Source of the DNA: an uncultured Eggerthella sp.
GTDB lineage: Bacteria > Actinomycetota > Coriobacteriia > Coriobacteriales > Eggerthellaceae
Assembly (NCBI GenBank): GCA_905203045.1
Contig: CAJKUH010000007.1
Span: 15,254 to 79,253 of the forward strand
Direction: 5' to 3'
Length of the DNA: 64,000 bases
Each line of letters opens with the position of its first letter. Positions within the stretch are counted from its first letter, which is position 1. This document shows, piece after piece, positions 52,020-60,886 of the stretch. Position numbers and translations under genes: made by a program. The notes under the pieces were generated by a model, which was not told the DNA's origin, made no database searches, and saw only the letters and a program-made list of their open reading frames with translations.

Positions 52020-54260
52020 GTGGCAAAGAGGAAAACCAAAACAGAGCACAAGAAGAAGCACGTTGATAACCCGAACGTTATCGGTTTGCACTCCGAGGTA
52101 ACGCAGCAGCCTATCACGGAAACGCTCGAATCGAACTACATGCCCTACGCCATGAGCACCAACGTTTCGCGTGCGTTCCCCGAGATCGACGGCTTCAAGC
52201 CTTCGCATCGCAAGCTGCTTTACACCATGTACAAGATGGGCTTGCTTAAGGGCGACCGCCAGAAGAGCGCCAACATTGTTGGCCAAACCATGAAGCTGAA
52301 CCCCCACGGTGATAGCGCCATCTATGAAACAATGGTGCGTCTGGCAACGGGCAATGAAGCGCTTTTGGCACCGTTCGTTGAATCGAAGGGCAACTTCGGC
52401 AAGTACTATTCGGGCGACTTGAGCTACGCGGCTTCCCGTTACACCGAGGCCAAGTTGGCTCCCATCTGCGCGGAGATCTTCAAGGACATCGACAAAGACC
52501 CGGTCGATTTCGTTGACAGCTACGACGGTGCCATGAAAGAGCCGCGTTTGCTGCCCACCACGTTCCCCAACATCCTGGTTTCTTCCAACAAGGGTATTGG
52601 CGTTGCCATGGCGTCGGATATCTGCGGCTTCAACCTCAACGAGGTATGCACGGCAACCATGCATTTCTTGGAAGACCCTGAATGTGATTTGCTCGAATAC
52701 ATGCCTGCACCCGACTTTTCCACGGGCGGCGAGATTATCTATCGCCGTGAGGAAATGGAGCGCATTTTCAATACGGGTTTGGGCAGCTTCCAGATTCGCT
52801 CCCGTTGGCGTTACTTGCCCGACGAGCGCATTATCGAGGTATATGAAATCCCCTATACCACGAAGACCGATGTCATTATTGAGCGCATCATCAAGCTTTC
52901 CAAAGAAGGCAAGGTGCGTGAGATTTCCGATATCCGCGACGAAACCGATCTTTCCGGTTTGCGCATTGCCATCGACCTGAAAAGGGGAGCCGACCCCGAG
53001 CAGCTTATGGCAAAGCTTTTCAAGTCCACCACGCTGCAGGATTCGTTCTCGTGCAATTTCAACGTGCTGGTTGATGGCTATCCGCGTGTTATGGGCGTGC
53101 GCCAGATCCTGCACGAATGGGTGAACTGGCGTATCGAGTCGACGCGTCGTCGCATGAACTTCGACCTGGGCAAGAAGTCCGAGCGTCTTCATCTTCTGCA
53201 TGGTCTTGAGGCGATTCTGCTTGATATCGACAAAGCCATTGCCATCATCCGCAACACTAAGCTCGAAGCTGAAGTTGTTCCGAATTTGATGAGGGGCTTC
53301 AACATCGACGAAACCCAGGCGGAGTTCGTTGCCGAGCTGAAGCTGCGCAACATCAACGAAGAGTACATCCTGAACCGCACGAAAGACATTGCCAAGCTCG
53401 AAGATGATATTGCTGAGCTCAACGATATCCTTGCCAGCGAAAGCAAGATCAAGGAAGTTATCAGCAACGAGCTTGCTGCGGTGAACAAGAAATACGTGAT
53501 GCCGCGTCGTACGGGCTTGGTTGATCCTTCCGAGGTTGTTGAGGTAAGCCTTGAGCCTGAGGTTGAGGAATACCCGGTAACCATGATGCTTTCCCGCGAT
53601 GGCTACTTGAAGAAGATGACCGATCGCGTGTTGAAGAAGGCCAGCTCGTTGAAGTACAAAGACGGCGATGAGCCGTTCATCGAGTTCCCTTCTTCCAATA
53701 CACACGAGCTTCTGGTGTTTACCGATCATAGCCAGGTGTACAAGTGCAAGGTTGCCTCGTTCGAGGATACTAAATCGGCTCAGCTGGGTTCGTATCTGCC
53801 CACCGATTTGGAAATGGATTCGGACGAAAGCGTTATTTGGGTGATCGACCCCGAAGATTACAAGGCTGATGTGCTGTTTGTGTTCGAGAACGGTCGTGTT
53901 GCCCGCGTTGCTTTGTCGGGCTATGCGACGAAGACCAACCGCAAGCGTTTGAAGAACGCCATCTACGGTGGCAGCAAGCTGCTGTACGCAACCGTGCTGA
54001 AGGAAGATCGTGATTTGGCACTGGTTTCCAGCGACTACCGTTTGGTGAACTTCAATACGTCGCTGTTGAAGACCAAGACCACTACCAGTACCCAAGGCGT
54101 GCAGGCGTTTACCGCCAAGGGAAGCCGTACGGTTATCAACGTTGGCAAAGCGGAAGACTTCCTGGGTGGCAGAAGCTCAGTTGAGAAGTTCCGCGCTACC
54201 AGCTTGCCTTCGTCTGGTTCGCCTATGAAGGAAACGGACATGAAGAGCCTGTTCGACTAA
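52020..54260 (+). CDS. Divergent type II topoisomerase, subunit A (GyrA/ParC-like)
   Basis: 746-residue breakage-reunion subunit. The active-site Tyr is about residue 141 in AASRYTEAK, preceded by the HGDSAIYETMVRLA helix (about 95-108) and followed by the tower and coiled-coil (about 370-490). The C-terminal beta-pinwheel lacks the canonical gyrase GyrA box QRRGGKG, so relaxation or decatenation is likelier than supercoiling. GTG 52020 follows AAGAGGGA. The basic N-terminus (KRKTKTEHKKKH) is unusual. Ends at a terminator region. Confidence 0.92.
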   Translation: MAKRKTKTEHKKKHVDNPNVIGLHSEVTQQPITETLESNYMPYAMSTNVSRAFPEIDGFKPSHRKLLYTMYKMGLLKGDRQKSANIVGQTMKLNPHGDSAIYETMVRLATGNEALLAPFVESKGNFGKYYSGDLSYAASRYTEAKLAPICAEIFKDIDKDPVDFVDSYDGAMKEPRLLPTTFPNILVSSNKGIGVAMASDICGFNLNEVCTATMHFLEDPECDLLEYMPAPDFSTGGEIIYRREEMERIFNTGLGSFQIRSRWRYLPDERIIEVYEIPYTTKTDVIIERIIKLSKEGKVREISDIRDETDLSGLRIAIDLKRGADPEQLMAKLFKSTTLQDSFSCNFNVLVDGYPRVMGVRQILHEWVNWRIESTRRRMNFDLGKKSERLHLLHGLEAILLDIDKAIAIIRNTKLEAEVVPNLMRGFNIDETQAEFVAELKLRNINEEYILNRTKDIAKLEDDIAELNDILASESKIKEVISNELAAVNKKYVMPRRTGLVDPSEVVEVSLEPEVEEYPVTMMLSRDGYLKKMTDRVLKKASSLKYKDGDEPFIEFPSSNTHELLVFTDHSQVYKCKVASFEDTKSAQLGSYLPTDLEMDSDESVIWVIDPEDYKADVLFVFENGRVARVALSGYATKTNRKRLKNAIYGGSKLLYATVLKEDRDLALVSSDYRLVNFNTSLLKTKTTTSTQGVQAFTAKGSRTVINVGKAEDFLGGRSSVEKFRATSLPSSGSPMKETDMKSLFD

Positions 54261-54282
54261 AGAGCCTCGACATACTGCCAAT

Positions 54283-54315
54283 AAAAAAAGGTGGGGGAGC
54301 ATCTGCTCCCCCACC
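54283..54315 (-). terminator. Terminator of the arabinose/fucose isomerase-like gene
   Basis: Ten-bp GC-rich stem (54290-54299 with 54306-54315), loop of six, and a seven- to eight-base T run on the minus strand (A run at 54283-54289 as written). Confidence 0.88.
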
Positions 54316-54334
54316 CTTGCGTTGCGGCTGGTGG

Positions 54335-55762
54335 TTAGCGGCAAACGACGTCAACTGGTACGTTCAGGATCTTGGCGACCTTCAGGATGGTATCGGTATG
54401 GCTGCCAAGCGCTGCTGCCATATGGTGTGTCGGACCGGTTTCGTTCCAACGGTTCATGAACTCACGAGCACCGATGCTGAACTTCATGCGCATGTTGGTA
54501 TCGCCGAAGGTGAAGATGGGGCCTTCAACGTTTTCGCCCTCTGCAACAACGAACTTGAAGTTGCCGTCGCCGTCTTGGGTGATGCCCAGGTAGGTTACCG
54601 TGCCAAGGCCCGGGTAGAACTGGGTCAGATAACCGCCGCCGGTCTTGCCGTGGAATACGGGAACAACCTTCAGCGTAGGCTTCTTTGCCGTGGAGATGTC
54701 GGCATCGCCCGAACCGGAATGGCCGATGATAACCACGTCTTCAGGGAAGTCGATGGAGTACATTTCGGAAAGCTGACCGGTGCCTGCGATGGTCTTCAGA
54801 ATGCTCATTGCCACGGCAACCTTCATGTCGCCTTCAACGGCGCAGGAAGTGCCCTGCTTGATGAGCATAGAGAATGCGGGGATGAGCATGGAGTCGAGTA
54901 CGCCTGCCTGACCCTGAGCATAACCGTCGTAGTGGCTTGCGATCAGGCCGATTTCCTCGTCCTTAACCCACTGCTCGAAGGCAACAACGTATTTTGCCAT
55001 TTCCTGGATGGGCTCGTCGGATACCTTTGCGCCGCCTTCGATGTCGAAGGTATCGATGATCTCGGCTGCCTTCGCGTCGATTGCTGCCTGGTTGTCGATG
55101 TTGTCGGCGATGGCCCACATCTTTTCCCAGTCGAACTGCTTGGTGTAGAGGCCCAGGCGGTTGTAGAGGTTGGTTTCGTCGATGTAGAGGTCCATCATGC
55201 CGGGGTAGGGGCGACCGATCTGCGCGATGTTGGTGCGACGAAGACGACGGCGTACCTGTGCGGCGCGGCACCATTCGTCGAGCTGCTTGGCAACCTCAGG
55301 GTCGCCGCCTTCCACAACGCCGGTGATAACGGCATGGCGCTTGCCAGCACGGTTCAAGTCGGCAACCACCTCGCCAGGAGCGCCGCATGCATACAGCTCG
55401 CCGAGCCAGATGGGGATATCGGTGTTGGAGTAGTCAGGCTGCGCCTTCTTCTGCACGTTCACAACCACAACGGGAACATCCAGGTCGCGTACGGCAGGGA
55501 GCACGTTGTAGCTGGTTGCGTAGGTGAGCATCTGAAGGATTACCAGGTCAACGTCGGCAGCGCGGAAGATATCGCCTGCATCCTGAGCCTGCTCCTTGGT
55601 GGTTACCATACCGCCGTCGATAAGCTCGACCGTGGTGGGGAGCGTTTCCTTGAATGCAGCGTACTGCGACTCGAACTCGGGTACCAGCTGCGGGAACTGC
55701 GGCAGGTACGCGCCGAGCGCGATGGAGAATACACCGACTTTTGCCTTGGTGTCTACGAGCAT
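54335..55762 (-). CDS. L-arabinose/L-fucose isomerase-family protein
   Basis: 475-residue protein of the fucose/arabinose isomerase fold. Landmarks: N-terminal Rossmann-like start KVGVFSIALGAYLPQFP, the MLTYATSYNVLP core (about 78-89), and the C-terminal NETGPTHHMAAALG (about 445-458) with His ligands for Mn. Some catalytic residues of AraA (Glu and His metal ligands) are visible, but others cannot be placed with certainty, so a different sugar or an unrelated function is possible. No kinase, epimerase or transporter for arabinose is adjacent. AAGGAGG precedes ATG 55762. Confidence 0.85.
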   Translation of the reverse strand: MLVDTKAKVGVFSIALGAYLPQFPQLVPEFESQYAAFKETLPTTVELIDGGMVTTKEQAQDAGDIFRAADVDLVILQMLTYATSYNVLPAVRDLDVPVVVVNVQKKAQPDYSNTDIPIWLGELYACGAPGEVVADLNRAGKRHAVITGVVEGGDPEVAKQLDEWCRAAQVRRRLRRTNIAQIGRPYPGMMDLYIDETNLYNRLGLYTKQFDWEKMWAIADNIDNQAAIDAKAAEIIDTFDIEGGAKVSDEPIQEMAKYVVAFEQWVKDEEIGLIASHYDGYAQGQAGVLDSMLIPAFSMLIKQGTSCAVEGDMKVAVAMSILKTIAGTGQLSEMYSIDFPEDVVIIGHSGSGDADISTAKKPTLKVVPVFHGKTGGGYLTQFYPGLGTVTYLGITQDGDGNFKFVVAEGENVEGPIFTFGDTNMRMKFSIGAREFMNRWNETGPTHHMAAALGSHTDTILKVAKILNVPVDVVCR

Positions 55763-55985
55763 AGTTGCCTCCTTGGGCATGGGACTTGCTGTTTTGTTTC
55801 AGATGAACTCATTCTATCAGCCGTTCGCCGACTTTCGGGCATTTTCGCGAAACGGGAATACAACGTAATGCTTGTCTTGGCAAATAGTTGCTTCGAGATT
55901 CTTGATGTGCGGTTCGGTGCTCCAGCTCAATGGAAATGGAGCATGCGATTGTTCATAGCGCAGAGGACCAGGTGAGTGCTGGCCC

Positions 55986-56016
55986 TTGACAGCGACGTAG
56001 CGTCATCGTGCAAAAT
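55986..56016 (+). promoter_or_regulatory. Promoter and operator of the MerR gene
   Basis: TTGACA (55986-55991) and CAAAAT (56011-56016) with a 19-base spacer, the long spacing typical of MerR-regulated promoters. Between them lies GCGACGTAGCGTCAT (55992-56006), which matches 11 of 15 positions of the palindrome at 56901-56915. Confidence 0.6.
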
Positions 56017-56104
56017 AAACGTATTTTTCCGGCATGAGTCAATGGTGCGTGAATTGGTGAATCGATCAGGCAAGGAACATAGCAAAGAGCGTAATCGTAG
56101 TTTA

Positions 56105-56833
56105 ATGACGGTCGGGGAACTGGCCGCACGAGTAGGTGTGACAGTTCGGACCATTCAGTACTATGATCAGCGAGGCTTGCTTCATCCCACATGCAAAGGC
56201 GAGCAAAATCTCCGCTTGTATTCGGAGGCCGATGAAGAGCGTTTGTATCGTATCGTTACGCTCAAGCACTTAGGTCTGTCCCTGTCTGAAATTCAACAAA
56301 GCGAAAGCAAAGAAACGCAGGATGAGCTAATGGCTGCGCTTTCAAAAAGAGAAGAAGAGCTTGAGCGGAAAAGTGCCGAGATTCTTCGAGAGATGAATTC
56401 GCTTAACGAATTGAAGTACCATATAGAATCAGGGGAAGATGCCAGTTGGAAGGCGCTTGCAGATACGGTTGGCGCGGCAAAAGATCGGGAAAACGCCCTT
56501 TGGTTTGCTTTAGCCGGCGAATCTGCCGATAACGCTCCTGCGCCCGAGCTTTCGAGGGACGATGTTCGCGCTTGGCACGAATTGATGGGCGATACCATTG
56601 AAGCGATGCACGATGGAGCGTTGGTAACGGATGAGAGAGCCCAGGAGCTTGCCGCTCGCTTTTCTGCGCTTGGGGGCATGAGCCATGCGCTGGCGGGGCT
56701 TAAACGCTTAGCCAATCAGCGTAAAACCGGTCCAAAACAATACGGTCGTGATTTTTACGCTGGCATTCAACGGCGTACTTTGGGCTTTCTCCAGGATGCC
56801 CTTGCGTATTCAAATCACGGAGAGCTTCGTTGA
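56105..56833 (+). CDS. MerR-family transcriptional regulator
   Basis: 242 residues from ATG 56105. The N-terminal helix-turn-helix starts TVGELAARVGVTVRTIQYYD (residues 2-21), followed by the wing and the LTL-like helix with LGLSLSEIQQ (about 56-65), a coiled-coil dimerisation helix and a C-terminal effector domain of about 120 residues similar in size to TipA-like domains. In-frame ATG 56042 would add 21 residues and also lacks a good ribosome binding site. It probably controls itself and the radical SAM gene through matching operators. Confidence 0.9.
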   Translation: MTVGELAARVGVTVRTIQYYDQRGLLHPTCKGEQNLRLYSEADEERLYRIVTLKHLGLSLSEIQQSESKETQDELMAALSKREEELERKSAEILREMNSLNELKYHIESGEDASWKALADTVGAAKDRENALWFALAGESADNAPAPELSRDDVRAWHELMGDTIEAMHDGALVTDERAQELAARFSALGGMSHALAGLKRLANQRKTGPKQYGRDFYAGIQRRTLGFLQDALAYSNHGELR

Positions 56834-56894
56834 TTGGAGAATTGCGGCTAGAGGTCATTTCATAATCACTGATCCTCTTCGCCGTTTTTTTGTG

Positions 56895-56923
56895 TTGACG
56901 ATGACGTGACGTCATTCGATAGT
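56895..56923 (+). promoter_or_regulatory. Promoter and MerR operator of the radical SAM gene
   Basis: TTGACG (56895-56900), then the perfect palindrome ATGACGTGACGTCAT (56901-56915), then GATAGT (56918-56923). The site lies between the -35 and -10 boxes, as at the MerR gene's own promoter. Confidence 0.65.
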
Positions 56924-56963
56924 CTCCTTTCTCGCAAATAGAGAAGCGAGAAAGGAGAAGCCG

Positions 56964-57956
56964 ATGATCGTATCGTGGATGACCACTAATCGCTGCAATT
57001 TGAAATGCGCCCACTGCTATCAGAACGCTGCTGAGTGCAACGAACGTGAGCTTTCAACCCTTGAAGCAAAGGCTATGATTTCCCAGATTGCTCGAGCTGG
57101 TTTCAAGGTCATGATTTTCAGCGGCGGTGAACCGCTTTTGCGAAACGACATCTTTGAGCTGGTGGCGCATGCGGCTTCATGCGGTCTTCATCCAGTGTTT
57201 GGAAGCAACGGAACGTTGATAACGCTATCGGTTGCTCGGCGCTTGAAAAGTTCAGGCGCTTGCGCCATGGGAATCAGCATTGATAGCGTTAATCGGGAAA
57301 AGCACGACAGTTTTCGTGGCGTGCGGAGTGCCTACGAAGCTACTCTTTCGGGGATTGAAGCATGCAGGGAAGTAGGGCTTCCCTTCCAAGTCCACACGAC
57401 CGTCACCGATTGGAATCGTGGCGAGATCTGCGCTATAACCCGATTTGCGAAGCAGCTTGGGGCGATGAACCATTCGGTGTTTTTTCTGGTGCCGGTTGGC
57501 CGCGGTGCTGACATTACCCATGAAATCATTGGCGTTGAGCAGAACGAAAAGCTTCTGGCCGATCTTTTGCGCACAGGCCAAAAAGTTGGCATAGAGGTAA
57601 AGCCGACATGCGCACCGCAGTTTATGCGCGTAGCTGACCAGATTGGGGTGGAAACGCGTTACAGCCGAGGTTGCCTGGCGGGTCTTTCTTATTGCGTGGT
57701 AGGGACCGAAGGCATTGTGCGTCCTTGTGCCTATATGCAAGAACAGGCGGGCGATGTTCGCAAACAGCCTTTCGACGAAATTTGGCGTACGAGCCCAATC
57801 TTCCAAAAGCTGCGTACCCAGGCCTATAAGGGCTCATGCGGCGTTTGCGAGTATGGGTCCGTTTGCGGTGGGTGCCGTGCTCGAGCTGCCTACTACCACG
57901 GTGGAGACATCCTGGAGCAGGACGATTATTGCGCTTGGGGCAGAAGAGCCCGATAG
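56964..57956 (+). CDS. Radical SAM/SPASM protein, AhbD/NirJ-like
   Basis: 330-residue radical SAM enzyme. The SAM cluster motif is CNLKCAHC (residues 12-19, CxxxCxxC), followed by FSGGEPL (about 52-58). The C-terminal SPASM/twitch region has about seven further Cys, ending CGVCEYGSVCGGCRARA then DDYC, which resembles the alternative haem pathway enzymes AhbC/AhbD and haem d1 enzyme NirJ. GAAAGGAG precedes ATG 56964. No other haem gene is adjacent, and RiPP maturases share the domain, so function is open. Apparent MerR control. Confidence 0.88.
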   Translation: MIVSWMTTNRCNLKCAHCYQNAAECNERELSTLEAKAMISQIARAGFKVMIFSGGEPLLRNDIFELVAHAASCGLHPVFGSNGTLITLSVARRLKSSGACAMGISIDSVNREKHDSFRGVRSAYEATLSGIEACREVGLPFQVHTTVTDWNRGEICAITRFAKQLGAMNHSVFFLVPVGRGADITHEIIGVEQNEKLLADLLRTGQKVGIEVKPTCAPQFMRVADQIGVETRYSRGCLAGLSYCVVGTEGIVRPCAYMQEQAGDVRKQPFDEIWRTSPIFQKLRTQAYKGSCGVCEYGSVCGGCRARAAYYHGGDILEQDDYCAWGRRAR

Positions 57957-58043
57957 GGGTCTGACTATCTCAACTGTTGTCGCTTGCCGATGCTATAGAA
58001 ATAATTTTTTGCTAAATGGTCTACTAAGAATGCAGGAGTAATT

Positions 58044-58430
58044 ATGAATCCTATTAAAAAAGCCGTATTTGTCTCTGTCGGTTGCCTGTGCGTTGCCTTG
58101 GGCATTGCCGGTGCGTTTTTGCCCGTATTGCCCACGACCCCGTTTCTTCTTGCTGCTGCTTTCTTGTTCTCCCGTAGCTCGCAGCGCTTGAACAATTGGC
58201 TGGTTAAAACAAAGGTTTACAAAGCATACGTTGAGCCGATTAATTCAGGCGATGGCATCCCCGTTCGCAAGAAAGCCTCTATATTGGGCTTTTCCTATGC
58301 TGTTATGGCGGTAAGCGCAATTGCAGTGGCTCGTCCATCAGTGTGGCTTATTCTAGGTTGCGTGGCGGTATTCTTGTTTTGGCTTATTGGGTTTCACGTT
58401 CCCACTGCTTCCGCGAAGGCGTCTGAATAG
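58044..58430 (+). CDS. YbaN/DUF454-family inner membrane protein
   Basis: 128-residue protein with three hydrophobic segments. The family signature appears in GIAGAFLPVLPTTPFLLAAAFLFSRSS-like positions 21-46 (PVLPTTPF). Members are conserved membrane proteins of unknown function. CAGGAG precedes ATG 58044. A TGCTATAGA extended -10-like element at 57991-57999 could be its promoter, since it begins 87 bases after the radical SAM stop. Confidence 0.9.
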   Translation: MNPIKKAVFVSVGCLCVALGIAGAFLPVLPTTPFLLAAAFLFSRSSQRLNNWLVKTKVYKAYVEPINSGDGIPVRKKASILGFSYAVMAVSAIAVARPSVWLILGCVAVFLFWLIGFHVPTASAKASE

Positions 58431-58610
58431 ACGAAGATTCTATCTAATGAGCCAATTCCTGCAGGCAGTTGATAGCGTTTATGGTTAATGGTTGAGCAGC
58501 ATAAACGTTATTGCACTTGATTCTTGCTGCCGATAAGCAACGTTTTGGCTGTTCGCCTACGCGTAAGTAGATGCTGGTTAAATTGTTGAACGATCCTAGT
58601 TGCGCACAAA

Positions 58611-58842
58611 CTATGCATGGTGATATTGACCATGGGCCTTAGTTCGGGAGCCGTGTTGGATGGCGAATTGCGGGCAGTAATGCTGGCATCGTAGGCATTT
58701 CTCGCATTCGAAAGCGACCCATGTGGGTTTGCCATCGTGTATTTGGATGGCGCCCACGGGGCAACGTTTAGCGCACAGCCCGCAGCCTGTGCAGGAACCT
58801 TCTACGGTAAAGGAGGGGGAGCGGGGAGTTGTATGAGGAAAG
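58611..58842 (-). pseudogene. C-terminal fragment of an EFR1-type ferredoxin
   Basis: The frame encodes two [4Fe-4S] motifs CTGCGLCAKRCPVG and CEKCLRCQHYCPQFA, ending with the HGQYHH tail typical of EFR1-family proteins. Those proteins normally carry an N-terminal flavodoxin domain, which is missing here; the open frame instead runs on out of phase into the diguanylate cyclase gene. No convincing start or ribosome binding site exists. A 5'-truncated remnant is the best reading; a small two-cluster ferredoxin translated from inside the upstream gene is possible. Confidence 0.6.
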
Positions 58843-59709
58843 CTATTCGCGATGGAATCCGACGCGAGCTTGCTTCTTGTCTTGATACATTTTCGCATCG
58901 GCGTCTCTGAATGCAGCATGCAGAGATTCGCTGGGGCTGGTAGCTACGGAATGTCCCAGCGCAACGTCAAGGATATACGTCTCATCGCTTAGATCGTGAA
59001 AATGTTGCTCTATTTCGTCAATTACCTGCTGGATGCCTTCTTCGTCTCGCTGAGTGGTGGCAACAAGGAACTCATCGCCGCCAAGGCGCGCTGCTAAAGC
59101 GTTTGACGGAATGCTTTGCTTTATGGCCTTGGCGATTCGAGCAAGCAACTCGTCGCCTGCTCTGTGTCCAAGTGTGTCGTTGGTCTCCTTGAGACGATTG
59201 CAGTCCATGATGATGATTCCTATTGGGTAGTACTCTTCGGAATACTTTTCAGATGAAGCTTGCTCAAGGTAGTTTCGGTTGTACAAGCCGGTCAGCTCAT
59301 CGGTGGTGCTCAGTCGCTCGAGTTTGAGCTCCGTTTGCTTTTGTTCTGTGACATCAGTGACGATTCCCACAACACCGATGAGCTCGTTGTTGAGGTATGC
59401 GGGCTTTTTGCTGATCTCGATGAAGAACGGCTTGTCGGGACTGGAGAAATCATCGATCCATTTGCTGGGTTTTCCTGCTTCCAGGATATGCAGGTCGTCT
59501 ACGTAGTAACGTTGGCCCACTTCATGATCGGCCTAAATCTCGACATCGGTTTTTCCGATGATATCGAAGTTTTCTTTCCCGTTGATGAGGGCGCAAGCCT
59601 CGGAAACTGCTCGGTATCGACAGGAGGTGTCTATGAAAAAGATGTTCGCTGGCGCATTCTCAATGAACGCGATCGCCTGCTCCATCGAAAGGCCTTCGCC
59701 ATTACGCAT
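58843..59709 (-). pseudogene. PAS-GGDEF diguanylate cyclase interrupted by in-frame TAG
   Basis: Continuous frame from ATG 59709 (AAGGGGAGC ribosome binding site) to 58843, 288 codons, with one TAG at codon 59 (minus strand, bases 59535-59533). Upstream part: start of a PAS domain (MEQAIAFIENAPANIFFID and GKTDVEI). Downstream part: rest of PAS (GQRYYVDDL, GVVGIVTDV) and a complete GGDEF domain with RLGGDEF (about residue 205). The neighbouring codons fit an original CAG. The GTG at 59520 could restart translation of the downstream half, but has no ribosome binding site. No frameshift is present. Confidence 0.85.
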
Positions 59710-59819
59710 GATATGCTCCCCTTATCAATGAATCGAACCAAAAGAAAAGTATATCTTCATTCTGAAGGCGAACTAAGATACCTGAAAAACAGGTTTGGTG
59801 GGCTTTTGATGATGAATCG

Positions 59820-60743
59820 CTAAGCCATGAACAGCGCTACCCATATCGGCATCGTGACGATGCAGCAGAGCGTGGTAACCACGTTGATGGCGCTGGCATG
59901 CGGGGCGTCCTTCTCGTAAATTTGAGCCAATTGCACCGTCATTGAAGCGGATGGGGTGATGGTTGCAAGGAGCGTAATGAGCAGGATTGATTGACCGTTG
60001 GGTACCAGGGATTCTATGCCGCTGAGCTTAAGTACAAGCACGATGATGGCGGGGATCAGCACCAAGCGGATGAAAGTTACGAGCCAGACGCGCTTGCTGG
60101 TTGCGATCTTGCGCAGATTCATGCCTCCGATGATCATGCCCGTCACCAACATTGCCGCCGGGCCGATCATCTGGCCCACGTCGTAGGCGAAGGTTTTAAG
60201 AGGCTCAACGAGCTTAATGCCGAGCACCATAAGCACGATGCTGGCGGCAATGACCAGCAGGTTGATGTTGAACAGCACCGCGCGCACGTCGATGTGACGG
60301 TTTTCGCTGATGAGGGTTTTGCCGTACGTCCAGAGCAGAATGTTTTGAACGGTCATGTACGCAAGCGAGTAGACTACCCATTCATCGCCCAAGACGAAGC
60401 CGACGAGAGGGATGATCAAGTTGCCGCAGTTCGAGAAAACGCTTGCTGCCTGATCGATGGGGGACAGGTGAAGCGGTTTCGCCAGTATCTTCACCAGCAC
60501 GATCTGCCCTACCTGAAGGACGGCTGAGCAGATAAGCGCGAACAAGAATCCTTGCAGCACTTCCGGAGTCAGATCGACCTGCGAGGCGGATATGAAAGCG
60601 CACGGGCAGATGGCGTATACGGACAGGACGGAGAGCGTTTTGCTGTCCCCGGTTTTCAGGAGATGGAGGCGCACCAGCACGAATCCAACTGCCATGATCA
60701 GGAACAGCGACGCAATTTTTTCTATCAACAAAAGGGTTATCAT
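59820..60743 (-). CDS. AEC-family transporter (second copy)
   Basis: 307-residue AEC-type carrier with about ten helices. The NCGNLIIPLVGFVLG stretch (about 105-119) and MLVTGMIIGG (about 198-207) are the two conserved crossover regions. Compared with the AEC protein at 779-1714, sequence similarity is limited to those regions, so the two are distant paralogues. ATG 60743; the ribosome binding site is weak. Single gene, substrate unknown. Confidence 0.86.
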   Translation of the reverse strand: MITLLLIEKIASLFLIMAVGFVLVRLHLLKTGDSKTLSVLSVYAICPCAFISASQVDLTPEVLQGFLFALICSAVLQVGQIVLVKILAKPLHLSPIDQAASVFSNCGNLIIPLVGFVLGDEWVVYSLAYMTVQNILLWTYGKTLISENRHIDVRAVLFNINLLVIAASIVLMVLGIKLVEPLKTFAYDVGQMIGPAAMLVTGMIIGGMNLRKIATSKRVWLVTFIRLVLIPAIIVLVLKLSGIESLVPNGQSILLITLLATITPSASMTVQLAQIYEKDAPHASAINVVTTLCCIVTMPIWVALFMA

Positions 60744-60886
60744 GGCTCGCGATTATACTCTTGGGAAATGACGGCATGGTGAAGGGGCTGGATGCCGCAG
60801 GCAGCTTTGCTTGCGCAATCGGCGAATCCTTCTTTCGCCGTGTTGCGCTCTTTCTTGCGGGTGAAGCGTTTTCTCGTTTGCGTTGG

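Noticed and set aside
51927..54095. 722-codon minus-strand frame antisense to topoisomerase subunit A
   Set aside because: Shadow frame: the plus strand encodes a complete GyrA/ParC-like protein with its active-site Tyr.
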